This document shows, in pieces, positions 36,321 through 44,945 of a stretch of 64,000 nucleotides of DNA (position 1 is the stretch's first letter; each line of letters begins with the position of its first letter). The DNA is from JAWXBM01 sp964470455. GTDB lineage: Bacteria; Pseudomonadota; Gammaproteobacteria; Xanthomonadales; SZUA-36. Location: positions 1-64,000 of the forward strand of contig CAYYCX010000003.1 in NCBI GenBank assembly GCA_964470455.1, in the 5' to 3' direction. The notes beneath the pieces were generated by a model. It had not been told where the DNA came from. It made no database searches and saw only the letters and a program-made list of their open reading frames with translations. Made by a program: the position numbers and the translations under genes.

Positions 36321-38423
36321 TTACCAGATGCGCACGCGGTTCTCTGGTGCCAACCACATGCCATCGCCTTCTTTTGTTCCGAAAGCTTCATGAAATGCGT
36401 CGATATTCGGATAAATTCCGTTAACCCGGTACTTCAGGGGCGAGTGCGGATCCGAGCTCAGCTGGCTGATGGCGGAAGCCTCCTGGTACTTGCCGCGCCG
36501 TGACATGGCATAACCGATGAAGAAGCGCTGCGGGCCGGTGAAACCGTCGATCACCGGCGCTTCCTGCCCGTTCAGGCTTCTGATGTAGGCCCGGTAGGCC
36601 ATGGCCACGCCGGACAAGTCGCCGATGTTCTCGCCCAGCGTCAACTCGCCGTTGATGCGCATGCCGGGCAAGGGCTCGATGGCATTGTACTGGTCCACCA
36701 GAACCGAGGTCCTGGCTTCAAAAGCGGCGCGATCGGCATCGGTCCACCAGTTGTTCAGGTTGCCATCGCCGTCGAACTTGCTGCCCTGGTCATCAAAACC
36801 GTGCGAGATTTCATGCCCGATCACGCCGCCAACAGCTCCGTAATTAATGGCATCATCGGCGTTCAGCTGGAAAAATGGTGGTTGTAGCCGGGCTGCCGGA
36901 AAAACGATCTCGTTCTTGGTGGGGTCGTAGTAGGCATTTACCGTCTGCGGCGTCATGAACCATTCCTTGCGGTCCACCGGGCGGGTGAGTTTGTCCAGCT
37001 CCTCGCGGTGCAACCATTCGATGACGCGGTTGAGGTTGCCGATGTGGTCGCCGGCGATGATGTCCAGCTTCGAATAATCCTTCCACTCATCCGGATAGCC
37101 GATTTTCGGCGTGAATCTGGCCAGCTTTTCTTTGGCTTTCGCGCGGGTTTCCGGGCTCATCCAGTCGAGTTCATGCAGGCTCTCGTCCAGCGTGGCGATG
37201 ACGTTCTGCACCAGCTCGTTCATTTTCGCCTTGGCTTCGGGCGGAAAATATTCCGCCACGTACAATTTGCCGACCGCCTCACCTACAAAATCATTCACCA
37301 CGCTGATGCTGCGTTTCCAGCGCGGGCGTTCCTCCTGCTGTCCATAGAGTGTGCGGGAGCGGTAGTCAAAACGAATGGCAGCGGTTTCATCATCCAGGTC
37401 ATAGCCACGTCCGTCCATGACGCGGAAGGTCAGGTAGGCTTTCCAGTCCTGCAGCGGTATGGAAACCAGCAAATCATCCAGCGCTTCGAAGTAGCTCGGT
37501 TGTTCGATGATCAGCTGTTGCACGTTTTCCAGGCCGAGTTCCGGCAGCGTCACCGACCAGTCGCGGTTGGTGCCGAGCCGGTCCAGGTCGTCCACGGCAT
37601 AAGGGTTGTAACCTTTCTCCGGATCGCGCAGGTCCACCTTGTCCCATTGCACTTCAGCAATGGCGGCTTCGATGTCATAAACCGCTCGGGCCCTGGCCGG
37701 GGCATCGGCCGGGTCGGCGCCGGCGCGTTCCAGCATCGCGGCGATGTACAGCGGCAGGGCCTCGCGCGCGGCGCGGTAGTTCTCGTTGTCGGTCACCAGG
37801 TAGTAATCCCGGTCGGGCATGGTCAGCCCGCTCTGGCCCAGGTACACCGCGTAGCGGGTGGAGTTCTTCAGGTCGGGGTAAATGGCCATGCCCAGCGGGG
37901 TCATGATGCGTTTCCGGCCGAGCTGCGCCATCACGCGCGAGAGGTCCTGGTGGTTGGCGATGGCCGCCACGAGGTCCAGCTCGGGCTGGATGGCGGCAAC
38001 GCCCCGTGCGTTGATGGTGTCCACATCCATGAAGCTGTTGTAGATGTCACCGACTTTCTGCGATTCGCTGCCATGATCGCCGGGGTTGGCCGCAGCTTCC
38101 TCGATGATGGCCTTCAACGCTTGTTCGGCATCTTCGTAAACCTGGTGATACACCGTGTAGCCGGAATAGATTTCCGGGATTTCCGTGCGGTCCAGCCAGC
38201 CGCCATTGGCAAACTGGTAAAAATCGTCCTGCGGACGGGTTTCCGGGTCCAGGGCATCCAGCTGCACTCCGGAAACCAGCGGTTCTGTAGCAGCAACGGG
38301 TTCGGCGCTGGCTTCCGGTTGTCCTGCACTGGATTCCGCCGGCGAGGGCGTTTCCTGCCGGCAGGCCACCAGCAACAGCATGGACATAAGGATGCACAGG
38401 GCTATGTTCAGGCTACGGTTCAC
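36321..38423 (-). CDS. M13 (neprilysin/PepO-like) zinc metallopeptidase lipoprotein
   Basis: The 700-residue enzyme cleaves peptides in the periplasm. It has a lipoprotein signal (LLLVAC, Cys about 21), the zinc motif HEISH at about 537-541, the third ligand region ENIGDLSG near 598, the substrate-binding NAYYDPTKNEIVFPA segment and the typical C-terminal VRIW. These match family M13 throughout. Confidence 0.92.
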   Translation of the reverse strand: MNRSLNIALCILMSMLLLVACRQETPSPAESSAGQPEASAEPVAATEPLVSGVQLDALDPETRPQDDFYQFANGGWLDRTEIPEIYSGYTVYHQVYEDAEQALKAIIEEAAANPGDHGSESQKVGDIYNSFMDVDTINARGVAAIQPELDLVAAIANHQDLSRVMAQLGRKRIMTPLGMAIYPDLKNSTRYAVYLGQSGLTMPDRDYYLVTDNENYRAAREALPLYIAAMLERAGADPADAPARARAVYDIEAAIAEVQWDKVDLRDPEKGYNPYAVDDLDRLGTNRDWSVTLPELGLENVQQLIIEQPSYFEALDDLLVSIPLQDWKAYLTFRVMDGRGYDLDDETAAIRFDYRSRTLYGQQEERPRWKRSISVVNDFVGEAVGKLYVAEYFPPEAKAKMNELVQNVIATLDESLHELDWMSPETRAKAKEKLARFTPKIGYPDEWKDYSKLDIIAGDHIGNLNRVIEWLHREELDKLTRPVDRKEWFMTPQTVNAYYDPTKNEIVFPAARLQPPFFQLNADDAINYGAVGGVIGHEISHGFDDQGSKFDGDGNLNNWWTDADRAAFEARTSVLVDQYNAIEPLPGMRINGELTLGENIGDLSGVAMAYRAYIRSLNGQEAPVIDGFTGPQRFFIGYAMSRRGKYQEASAISQLSSDPHSPLKYRVNGIYPNIDAFHEAFGTKEGDGMWLAPENRVRIW

Positions 38424-38594
38424 GGTCTGCTCCTTTTAGTCGGGTTGCCGGGGCTTTCGGGGCAGCCTTCGAGCCGGCAGGTTATTGACGAATGTTTTCG
38501 TAGAAAGTGCTCGGATTATGGCAACCGAGGTACAGGGTACACAGTGTCGAAAGTTGGGGTAGCGCCGGAATGCCTCAAAACCGAGCCAACCGGG

Positions 38595-39854
38595 TTACTG
38601 TTTTGTGCCGGGGTCCGGGCCGAGCAGTTCCGGCCACAGCTCCAGGTTGCTGTCCACCTGCGTGGTTACCCCTAGGCCCAGCTGGCGCAGCAGCAGCGGG
38701 TACACGTCCACATTGCGCAGCGCAGGAATGCGCAGGCCAGCGGGAATTCCCGGGCCTGCGGCAATGAAAACACCGTGCATTTCAGGCATTTCGGGCGCCC
38801 AGCCATGGTCGCCGGCTGACAGTGAGTTGAGGCTGTCGCGGGTGGAAGCCACGGCGCAGCCGGGATCCGGGATGAGAATCAGGTCCGCGAAGCGGGGGTT
38901 GTCGCCCAAATGCCAGGCGGCTGGCGCATCGCCGGGCCGCCAGGCATGGCCACAGTCCCAGGTGGCATTGATGGATTGTTGTAATTGCAGCAAGGCGGGT
39001 TCATCAGGCTGGCGCTGGTAAAGGAACAGGTAGTTGCCGCCTTCCAGCGGCCTGAAGCCGCTGATATCGAATTGCTCATCCAGCACCAGCGCCGGTTGCT
39101 GCTGGGTGTAGCTGGCCTGGCCGTGGTCGGAAACCACCACCAGCGTGACCTGCCCGCCGTAAGGCAACCGGTCGATACCATCCATCAGCTGCCTGATGTA
39201 GCGGTCCACCCGCGAGATGGCCTTCCTGGCCTGTTTGGAGTCCACGCCGCTCCAGTGGCTGTGGTCATCCACGTCATCGAAGTAGAGGGTGACCATGTGA
39301 GGGCGGGTGTCCGGCGGTTCGGCCAGCCAGTCCAGCACCTGCTTCACGCGCTTTGATCCGGTTATGGCTTTGTTGTAGCGGAACCAGCGATCCGGCTTCA
39401 CGCCCCGAATATCGGCCTCGGTGCCGGGGAAGAAGAACGCCGCGGTATTGAGGCCGGCATCATGCGCCGCCACCCAGACCGGCAGCCCTCCATACCAGCT
39501 GCCGTCCTGGGCGCTCTCTGCCTCTTTGTAAACATACCAGTCACTGCGGTCTTCGTTGGGGAACACATTGGCAACGATGCCGTGGTTTTGCGGGTAGAGG
39601 CCGGTGGCGATGGAGTAATGGTTTGGAAACGTGAGCGTGGGAAATACCGGCAGCAGGGCATCCGCCTGCACGCCGCGCGCCGCCAGCTCACGCAGGGCCG
39701 GAGTGGGGTATTGATCCAGGTAATCCCAACGGAAGCCATCGATCGCGACCAGCACCAGGTAGCGTGGCTGCTGCTCCGCAGTGGCGGCGCCCGGAGCCAT
39801 TGCTGCCATAAGCAGTAAGAACAGCAGCACTCTCCGCCAATCGGCTTTTCTCAT
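38595..39854 (-). CDS. Exported nucleotide pyrophosphatase/phosphodiesterase-family protein
   Basis: The 419-residue product has a signal peptide (about 1-26) and the alkaline-phosphatase-superfamily NPP signature: metal ligand in VAIDGFRWDY, nucleophile T75 in PTLTFPNHYS, YFDDVDDHSHWSG and SDHGQASYT, with another metal His in AGDHGW. It should hydrolyse phosphodiester or pyrophosphate bonds in the periplasm. The 275-base region 39855-40129 upstream shows nothing recognisable apart from promoter-sized sequence. Confidence 0.9.
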   Translation of the reverse strand: MRKADWRRVLLFLLLMAAMAPGAATAEQQPRYLVLVAIDGFRWDYLDQYPTPALRELAARGVQADALLPVFPTLTFPNHYSIATGLYPQNHGIVANVFPNEDRSDWYVYKEAESAQDGSWYGGLPVWVAAHDAGLNTAAFFFPGTEADIRGVKPDRWFRYNKAITGSKRVKQVLDWLAEPPDTRPHMVTLYFDDVDDHSHWSGVDSKQARKAISRVDRYIRQLMDGIDRLPYGGQVTLVVVSDHGQASYTQQQPALVLDEQFDISGFRPLEGGNYLFLYQRQPDEPALLQLQQSINATWDCGHAWRPGDAPAAWHLGDNPRFADLILIPDPGCAVASTRDSLNSLSAGDHGWAPEMPEMHGVFIAAGPGIPAGLRIPALRNVDVYPLLLRQLGLGVTTQVDSNLELWPELLGPDPGTKQ

Positions 39855-40129
39855 CAGGTTTTCAGGCCGGTAATCAGGTCAAGGCAGATTAAAGCAGCTT
39901 GAGGCTGCCCTGTCATGACAACCAGCGAAGGGCATGCCTTTGGCGCCAGGTCTCCGGCCGGCTGGAGCACAGTTTCCGCGCGCTGATACAGGGGTCTGCT
40001 TTCGCACCCGCCTGGAAAACGCCACGGCTCGACGATAGGGCGCATGGTCGTTCACAGCCTGGCGATCCGGGGGCGTCCGCGGCACACTGAAGCCATGAAG
40101 CATCCGTGTACCCAGCTAATGGCCTCGCA

Positions 40130-41071
40130 ATGACTTTGCGACCTGGCCGCCGGAAGTTCCTGCGTGACGCCGCCGGTGCCGGTTTATGGATTATCGCCTC
40201 AACAACGCTGGCGGGACGTTCACTGCTGGCAGCCGGGCAACCCGTCACTCTGCGCGCCATTCCTGCATCGGGTGAGACCATTCCCGCCCTGGGCCTGGGC
40301 AGCTGGATTACCTTTGATGTGCCGCCTGCCGACACGAAGCGCCGTGAGCGCTGTTTCGAGGTCATACGCGAATTCCTTCTGGCTGGAGGGCGCATGATCG
40401 ATTCGTCGCCCATGTACGGTTACGCCCAGGACCTGATCGGCGAGGCGCTGCGCCAGCCAGCCGTGCCCAACACCGCCTTTGCCGCCACCAAGGTGTGGAT
40501 TCCGGGAGCCCGCCTGGGCGAGAAACAGATGGAACAGGCGCTGGAATTGTGGGGAATGGAGTCGCTGGATCTCATTCACGTGCACAACATGGTGGACTGG
40601 CAAAGCCATTTACCTTGGCTGCAGCGATGGAAGGCCGAGGGCCGGGTGCGTTACCTCGGCATCTCCACCTCGCACGGCCGCCGGCACGATGAGATGGCGG
40701 AGGTCATCCGCAGCCAGCCGTTTGATTTCGTCCAGTTCACCTACAATCTAGCTGACCGGGAAGCCGAACAGCGCCTGCTGCCGTTGGCGCGGCAACATGG
40801 CAAGGCGGTGGTGATCAACCGGCCTTTCCGCGGTGGCGAGCTGTTCCGGCAGGTGGCCGGGCGCGCATTGCCCGGCTGGGCAGAGGAAATCGGTTGTCAC
40901 AGCTGGGCCCAGTTTTTCCTCTCCTGGGTGATCTCCCATCCGGCCGTGACCTGCGCCATCCCGGCTACCTCCAACCCGGAGCACCTGCGGGAAAACATGG
41001 CAGTGCTGCGGTCACCGCTGCCAACGGAGCAGCAGAGACAGCGTATGCTGGACTGGTTCCTGGACGGTTGA
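40130..41071 (+). CDS. Tat-exported aldo/keto reductase
   Basis: This 313-residue protein begins with a twin-arginine signal (RRKFLRDAAGAGLWIIA) and continues as an aldo/keto reductase barrel: MIDSSPMYG carries catalytic Asp and Tyr, ATKVW the Lys, and HVHNMVDW the His. Tat export implies the cofactor is loaded before export. ATG 40130 is chosen to start the Tat signal; a GTG at 40106 is the alternative. Confidence 0.85.
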   Translation: MTLRPGRRKFLRDAAGAGLWIIASTTLAGRSLLAAGQPVTLRAIPASGETIPALGLGSWITFDVPPADTKRRERCFEVIREFLLAGGRMIDSSPMYGYAQDLIGEALRQPAVPNTAFAATKVWIPGARLGEKQMEQALELWGMESLDLIHVHNMVDWQSHLPWLQRWKAEGRVRYLGISTSHGRRHDEMAEVIRSQPFDFVQFTYNLADREAEQRLLPLARQHGKAVVINRPFRGGELFRQVAGRALPGWAEEIGCHSWAQFFLSWVISHPAVTCAIPATSNPEHLRENMAVLRSPLPTEQQRQRMLDWFLDG

Positions 41072-41079
41072 TTGTGCCG

Positions 41080-41150
41080 TAGGAGGCATAGGAGGCAGCC
41101 TTGCTGCCGACATTCCAGTTACCGGTCGCGAGCATGGCTCGCTCCCACCG
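41080..41150. repeat. REP-like extragenic element, copy B (inverted relative to A)
   Basis: On the minus strand this reads GGAGCGAGCCATGCTCGCGA, then a spacer, then GTCGGCAGCAAGGCTGCCTC, matching copy A at 2480-2540 at most positions. An extra AGGAGGC-type unit is duplicated at its left end (41080-41097). Confidence 0.7.
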
Positions 41151-41230
41151 CAAGGCTCACTCCGAACGTTGAGTAGACTGATCTGTCTGGTTGGTTTCAA
41201 ATCGGTTGAACGGGAATGTCCGGTTATAGA

Positions 41231-41246
41231 TAGACCGTTTGGTCTA
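41231..41246. promoter_or_regulatory. Operator-like palindrome at the 3' end of tetR
   Basis: TAGACC (41231-41236) and GGTCTA (41241-41246) are perfect inverted 6-mers with a 4-nt spacer. The same pattern appears upstream of tetR (41923-41938). It lies 5 bases beyond the tetR stop codon, where no gene starts. Confidence 0.6.
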
Positions 41247-41250
41247 TTTT

Positions 41251-41889
41251 TCAGGAATAGGTCATCGGCAACAGCCGGCGAATGCTCAATTGCGCCGTTT
41301 CCCGCAACAGTTCAGGATTACCGGAAGCGCGGCCCAGCGTGGACAAGCCCTGTAGCAGCGTCAACAGGGCGTAGGCGGTGTGCACCGGTTCGACACTGTG
41401 CGCGATGCTGCCGTCTTCAATTCCCTGGCGCACCAGGCGGCGGAATTGCGCCTGCATTTCAGCCATTCCGGACTGGATCAGCGGCAAAGCCTCGGGATCG
41501 GAGCAGGACAATTCTGCCGCCAGCACGCCCAGGGGGCAGCCCAAAACTGCATCATGGCGGGCTTTCTGGGCATCCGCCTGTTCCAGCCACAGGCTGAAAT
41601 ACCGCAACAGGCGATCACGTCCGGTATTGGCCCCAGCCTGCGCCTGCTCCATCATGAGTTTTTGCTGCCGCGCCAGTTCTTCCAATACTGCCGCCAGCAA
41701 TGCCGTCTTGCTGGGAAAAAAATGATAAAAGCTGCCCTTCACCACTCCCGCCTCGGCACAGATCGCATTGATGCCCACCGCCTGGTAGGCGTGGCGGTGA
41801 AACAGGCGCATGGCCGCCCGCAGAATGCGGCTGCGACTGTCCTCGGTGGACTTTTCAGCGCTTGATGAACTGGAATCGGCCGTCGCCAT
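41251..41889 (-). CDS. TetR-family transcriptional regulator
   Basis: The 212-residue repressor has an N-terminal helix-turn-helix (SRILRAAMRLFHRHAYQAVG, GVVKGSFYHFFPSK) and an all-helical ligand domain. TAGACC-type palindromes flank the gene on both sides; the upstream one overlaps its own predicted promoter, so autoregulation is likely. A consensus-like -10 lies only 6 bases before the ATG, suggesting a leaderless mRNA. Confidence 0.88.
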   Translation of the reverse strand: MATADSSSSSAEKSTEDSRSRILRAAMRLFHRHAYQAVGINAICAEAGVVKGSFYHFFPSKTALLAAVLEELARQQKLMMEQAQAGANTGRDRLLRYFSLWLEQADAQKARHDAVLGCPLGVLAAELSCSDPEALPLIQSGMAEMQAQFRRLVRQGIEDGSIAHSVEPVHTAYALLTLLQGLSTLGRASGNPELLRETAQLSIRRLLPMTYS

Positions 41890-41895
41890 GGCCGC

Positions 41896-41938
41896 AGCAT
41901 AGAAAAAATAAACCGGTTTGTCTAGACCGAATGGTCGA
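41896..41938 (-). promoter_or_regulatory. tetR promoter with overlapping operators
   Basis: On the minus strand TAGACA (41924-41919) and TATGCT (41901-41896) form -35 and -10 boxes with a 17-nt spacer. TAGACC-N4-GGTCGA (41923-41938) abuts the -35, and TAGACAAACCGGTTTA (41924-41909) covers the -35 and spacer; both resemble the palindrome at 41231. Confidence 0.5.
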
Positions 41939-41952
41939 GAAGATTCAATGAT

Positions 41953-42819
41953 CTATCGGGTCACCAGGCCGCTATTGGGAATCTGGCAGACATCCAGCAC
42001 TTCGGGCGGCTCGTGATGAAAGAATTTCTGCTTGCGCTGGCGCCGCTCCTCCAGCATTTTCCGGAACGGCTTGCTGTCGCTGTCCATCACCAGCCCCTTC
42101 AGTTGCTCGTCTTCCGGCAGCTCGCTGCCGAGGCGCATGGTACGGATGCGGCTGCGGGCAGTGTCTTCGGAAATCACGCCATTGGCATTCTGCGGGCCGC
42201 GCCGGATGCGCTGCACCACTTCCATGCCATCGATAACGCGGGCAAACACATTCATATTCCGGTCGAGATAACGGGGCGCCTGGCCGATGACGATGTAGAA
42301 GTCGGTGCGGGAAGAATCGATATCCTCATTGCGGGCCATGGCTACCATGCCGGGGCAGTGGGCCAGCCATAACCTGTTTTTCTGCAGGTCCCTACCGACA
42401 GGAAAAGCATCAATGAAGCCGGTTTCATCGGCGAACAGGTCGGGTTTCTGTGCCGGAGTGAACGGAATCTCCACCTCGTCATCCCAGTCGATTTCAAACT
42501 CGGCCTCGAGTTCCGGGATTTCACTCAGTGCCCCGAGGTCACTGCCATCACCGCCCTGGGCCACGAAACCATCGATGACCCGGTAGAAGCTCAACCCATC
42601 GTAAAAGCGGCTCAGCACCAGCTGGCGGAACTGTTCCACCGTTTTGGGCGCAAAGCGCGGGTTCAGCTCCAGCACAAACCGGCCGTCCAGCAGCTCGACG
42701 AACACCAGGTTTTCCGGCTCTACCTGCCGCCACAGCATGTCCTGCGCAACCACGGGCATGCTGCCCAGCAACAGGATCAGGGCGATTGCCGCGCGGTGTT
42801 TGGCGCGCGCGGGATTCAT
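41953..42819 (-). CDS. Exported cyclophilin-type peptidyl-prolyl isomerase
   Basis: The 288-residue product has a signal peptide (about 1-25) and a cyclophilin domain with FYRVIDGFVAQGGD and MVAMARNEDIDSSRTDFYI, which hold the active-site Arg, Phe and Gln. It is longer than E. coli PpiA because of an inserted acidic segment and a C-terminal tail. It probably folds envelope proteins, and is cotranscribed with the small gene upstream (32-base gap). Confidence 0.87.
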   Translation of the reverse strand: MNPARAKHRAAIALILLLGSMPVVAQDMLWRQVEPENLVFVELLDGRFVLELNPRFAPKTVEQFRQLVLSRFYDGLSFYRVIDGFVAQGGDGSDLGALSEIPELEAEFEIDWDDEVEIPFTPAQKPDLFADETGFIDAFPVGRDLQKNRLWLAHCPGMVAMARNEDIDSSRTDFYIVIGQAPRYLDRNMNVFARVIDGMEVVQRIRRGPQNANGVISEDTARSRIRTMRLGSELPEDEQLKGLVMDSDSKPFRKMLEERRQRKQKFFHHEPPEVLDVCQIPNSGLVTR

Positions 42820-42851
42820 AAAGGTTCCAGTGCCAGGTGCATGCCAGCGGC

Positions 42852-43265
42852 TCAGGGTATCTGGATCTTGCCGCCGCCACCCCTGCCACTCATGCCCCCG
42901 CCCATACCACCGGCGCCATCCAGGCCGCCGCGCGGCACGACGATGGACGATGCCTGCTGGCGCTGCATCTCGCGCAGCTCTTCCATGGTTTGTTCAAATG
43001 CCTCGCGTGCCGCCGCGCCGAAGCCTTCAATGGCCTCGGACAGGCTGCCGGCTTCAATTTCAAAATTGAGCGGCAAAGGTCCGGCCTGGGTCATCACCTG
43101 GGTACTGCCGACGAAACTCTGCTGGCGGGTTGAATCCGGCTCGCCATGACTGTCAACCGGAGTCAGGCGCCGGATGGTTCCCACGGTGTTGTCGGTAAAC
43201 ACCTCCTCGCGGTACATGCCGTTGGCCTGCATGGCGATTTCAGACTGTCGATTTACGTCATTCAT
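42852..43265 (-). CDS. Hypothetical protein with Gly-rich C-terminus
   Basis: A 137-residue soluble protein of unknown function. Residues about 20-75 look beta-rich, 75-105 form a helix (EAFEQTMEELREMQRQQ), and the end is Gly-rich (GGMGGGMSGRGGGG). GGGA precedes the ATG. It lies directly upstream of the cyclophilin gene on the same strand, probably in one operon. Confidence 0.65.
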   Translation of the reverse strand: MNDVNRQSEIAMQANGMYREEVFTDNTVGTIRRLTPVDSHGEPDSTRQQSFVGSTQVMTQAGPLPLNFEIEAGSLSEAIEGFGAAAREAFEQTMEELREMQRQQASSIVVPRGGLDGAGGMGGGMSGRGGGGKIQIP

Positions 43266-43478
43266 TGCATCTATTCCCGATAATGCCTTGTGGATTGCCT
43301 ACTCATCTGGGGTTGTTGAGCCAGAAGTACAAGCTTCTCCCGCTGGGCAACCCAAGCCTGGGAGCCGGTTGACGCTTCCGGTACCTGGAGGCGAGCAGGC
43401 AGCTTGCTGCTTTCGCTGCCCCGTCAGGGTCAGGTTAGAATAGACCACGCCTACCATCAACGACATGAGTGAACGACG

Positions 43479-44222
43479 ATGAGCAATATCCAATCCCGCA
43501 ACGTCAGCTACCAGGCCGGCGACCTGAGAATGCACGGCTACCTCACCTGGGATGCCAATATCAGTGGGCCTCGCCCCGGAATGCTGGTGGTGCACGAATT
43601 CTGGGGCCTGAACGACTATGCCCGGCGGCGGGCCACCATGCTGGCCGAACTGGGTTACACCGCGCTGGCCATCGACCTGTATGGCAATGGAAAAAATGCC
43701 GCCGACAGCACCGAAGCCGGCCAGCTCATGAACCAGCTGCTGGCCGACCTGCCGGAATGCCGCGCCCGCTTCAACGCGGCGCTGGAATTTCTCAAAGCCG
43801 ATGAAACGGTGGACGCAACGCGCACCGGAGCCATCGGATACTGCATGGGTGGCGGCATCGTGCTGCACATGGCCCGTTACGGTCTCGACCTGGATGTGGT
43901 GGCTTCCTTCCATGGCTCATTGCCGCTGGCGGTGGCCGCCGAAGGCAAAGGCGCCAAAGTCACGGCGCGCATTGCGGCCTACAATGGCCAGGACGATGTA
44001 TTTATCCCGGCTGATGCGATTGCTGCATTCAAGGCCGAGATGGAAAAAACCGGCGCGAATTACCATTTCATTCAGCTGCCCGGCGCCCTGCATGGCTTCA
44101 GTAACCCGGCTGCCACGGCAAAAGGTGAAAAGTTCAACATGCCGCTGCGCTACGATGCCCTGGCCGACCAATGTTCCTGGGCGCACATGCAGTTGCTGCT
44201 GAAAGACACATTCAAGAACTGA
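43479..44222 (+). CDS. Dienelactone hydrolase-family protein
   Basis: The 247-residue alpha/beta hydrolase shows the DLH triad: nucleophile Cys in GYCMGGG, Asp in GQDDVFIP and His in GALHGFSN. Members open dienelactones or hydrolyse related esters in the cytosol. It begins a likely operon with the VOC protein (21-base gap) and slyX (24-base gap). Confidence 0.87.
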   Translation: MSNIQSRNVSYQAGDLRMHGYLTWDANISGPRPGMLVVHEFWGLNDYARRRATMLAELGYTALAIDLYGNGKNAADSTEAGQLMNQLLADLPECRARFNAALEFLKADETVDATRTGAIGYCMGGGIVLHMARYGLDLDVVASFHGSLPLAVAAEGKGAKVTARIAAYNGQDDVFIPADAIAAFKAEMEKTGANYHFIQLPGALHGFSNPAATAKGEKFNMPLRYDALADQCSWAHMQLLLKDTFKN

Positions 44223-44243
44223 TCCCCGTAACCAGGAAATATC

Positions 44244-44687
44244 ATGAGCCAGGACAGCGAGTCCAAAGGTGAGGGAAAGGCCCTTGGCGTGGGAGGCATA
44301 TTCTTTCGCAGCAAGGACCCCGCATCGCTGGGCGCCTGGTATGCGCGTTTTCTCGGTATCAGCATGGAATCCTGGGGCAGCACGCAGGGCGCCAGCTTTG
44401 CCCCGGCCGAAATGCCCGAGCATGCCTTCACCGTCTGGAGCGTCTTTGACAAGGACACCGAATACTTCGGCGAAAAATCCCAGGCCTTCATGTTCAACCT
44501 GGTGGTGGATGACCTGGACAAGGCCCTGCAGCGCGTGGCCCTGGGTGGGGCGAAAGTGCTGCCGGAACGGGAAGACCACGACTACGGCCGCTTTGGCTGG
44601 TTTGTCGATCCCGAGGGCCATCGCGTCGAGTTGTGGGAGCCTCCCGCTGAAATGCCGGCTGCTGGAGATGATGATGAACCGTCCTGA
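44244..44687 (+). CDS. VOC-superfamily (glyoxalase/bleomycin resistance-like) protein
   Basis: The 147-residue protein has the paired beta-alpha-beta-beta-beta modules of VOC proteins: GIFFRSKDPASLGAWYARFLG opens the first and GWFVDPEGHRVELWEP ends the second, with a metal-ligand Glu. Substrate unknown. It sits between the DLH-family gene and slyX on one transcript. Confidence 0.83.
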   Translation: MSQDSESKGEGKALGVGGIFFRSKDPASLGAWYARFLGISMESWGSTQGASFAPAEMPEHAFTVWSVFDKDTEYFGEKSQAFMFNLVVDDLDKALQRVALGGAKVLPEREDHDYGRFGWFVDPEGHRVELWEPPAEMPAAGDDDEPS

Positions 44688-44711
44688 GCCCGGGCTTGTA
44701 CGGGGGTTCGC

Positions 44712-44933
44712 TTGAGCCATACGGATGAACACCGCATGGATGAGCTGGAAAGCCGCCTGGCCTTCCTGGATGACACCGTCGAACAGCTCAACTCCGTGGT
44801 GGTGCGCCAGGCGCAGGAGATCAGCCTGCTGCAACAGCAGCTGGTTGAACTGGTCAACCGCATGGAAGATATGGACGGAGCGTCCCCCGAAAGCAGTGAT
44901 GGCCAGCAATACGAAATTCCGCCGCATTACTGA
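44712..44933 (+). CDS. slyX: SlyX-family protein
   Basis: The 73-residue coiled-coil protein has LESRLAFLDDTVEQLN and ends in PPHY, as in E. coli SlyX, whose function is not defined. A TTG start at 44712 gives the usual length; ATG 44736 would cut off part of the first helix. Confidence 0.85.
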   Translation: MSHTDEHRMDELESRLAFLDDTVEQLNSVVVRQAQEISLLQQQLVELVNRMEDMDGASPESSDGQQYEIPPHY

Positions 44934-44945
44934 CAGCGCACACCA

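Noticed and set aside
41169..41865. Plus-strand frames opposite tetR that would use the orphan operator
   Set aside because: They are antisense shadows of a clear TetR gene and lack starts with ribosome-binding sites.
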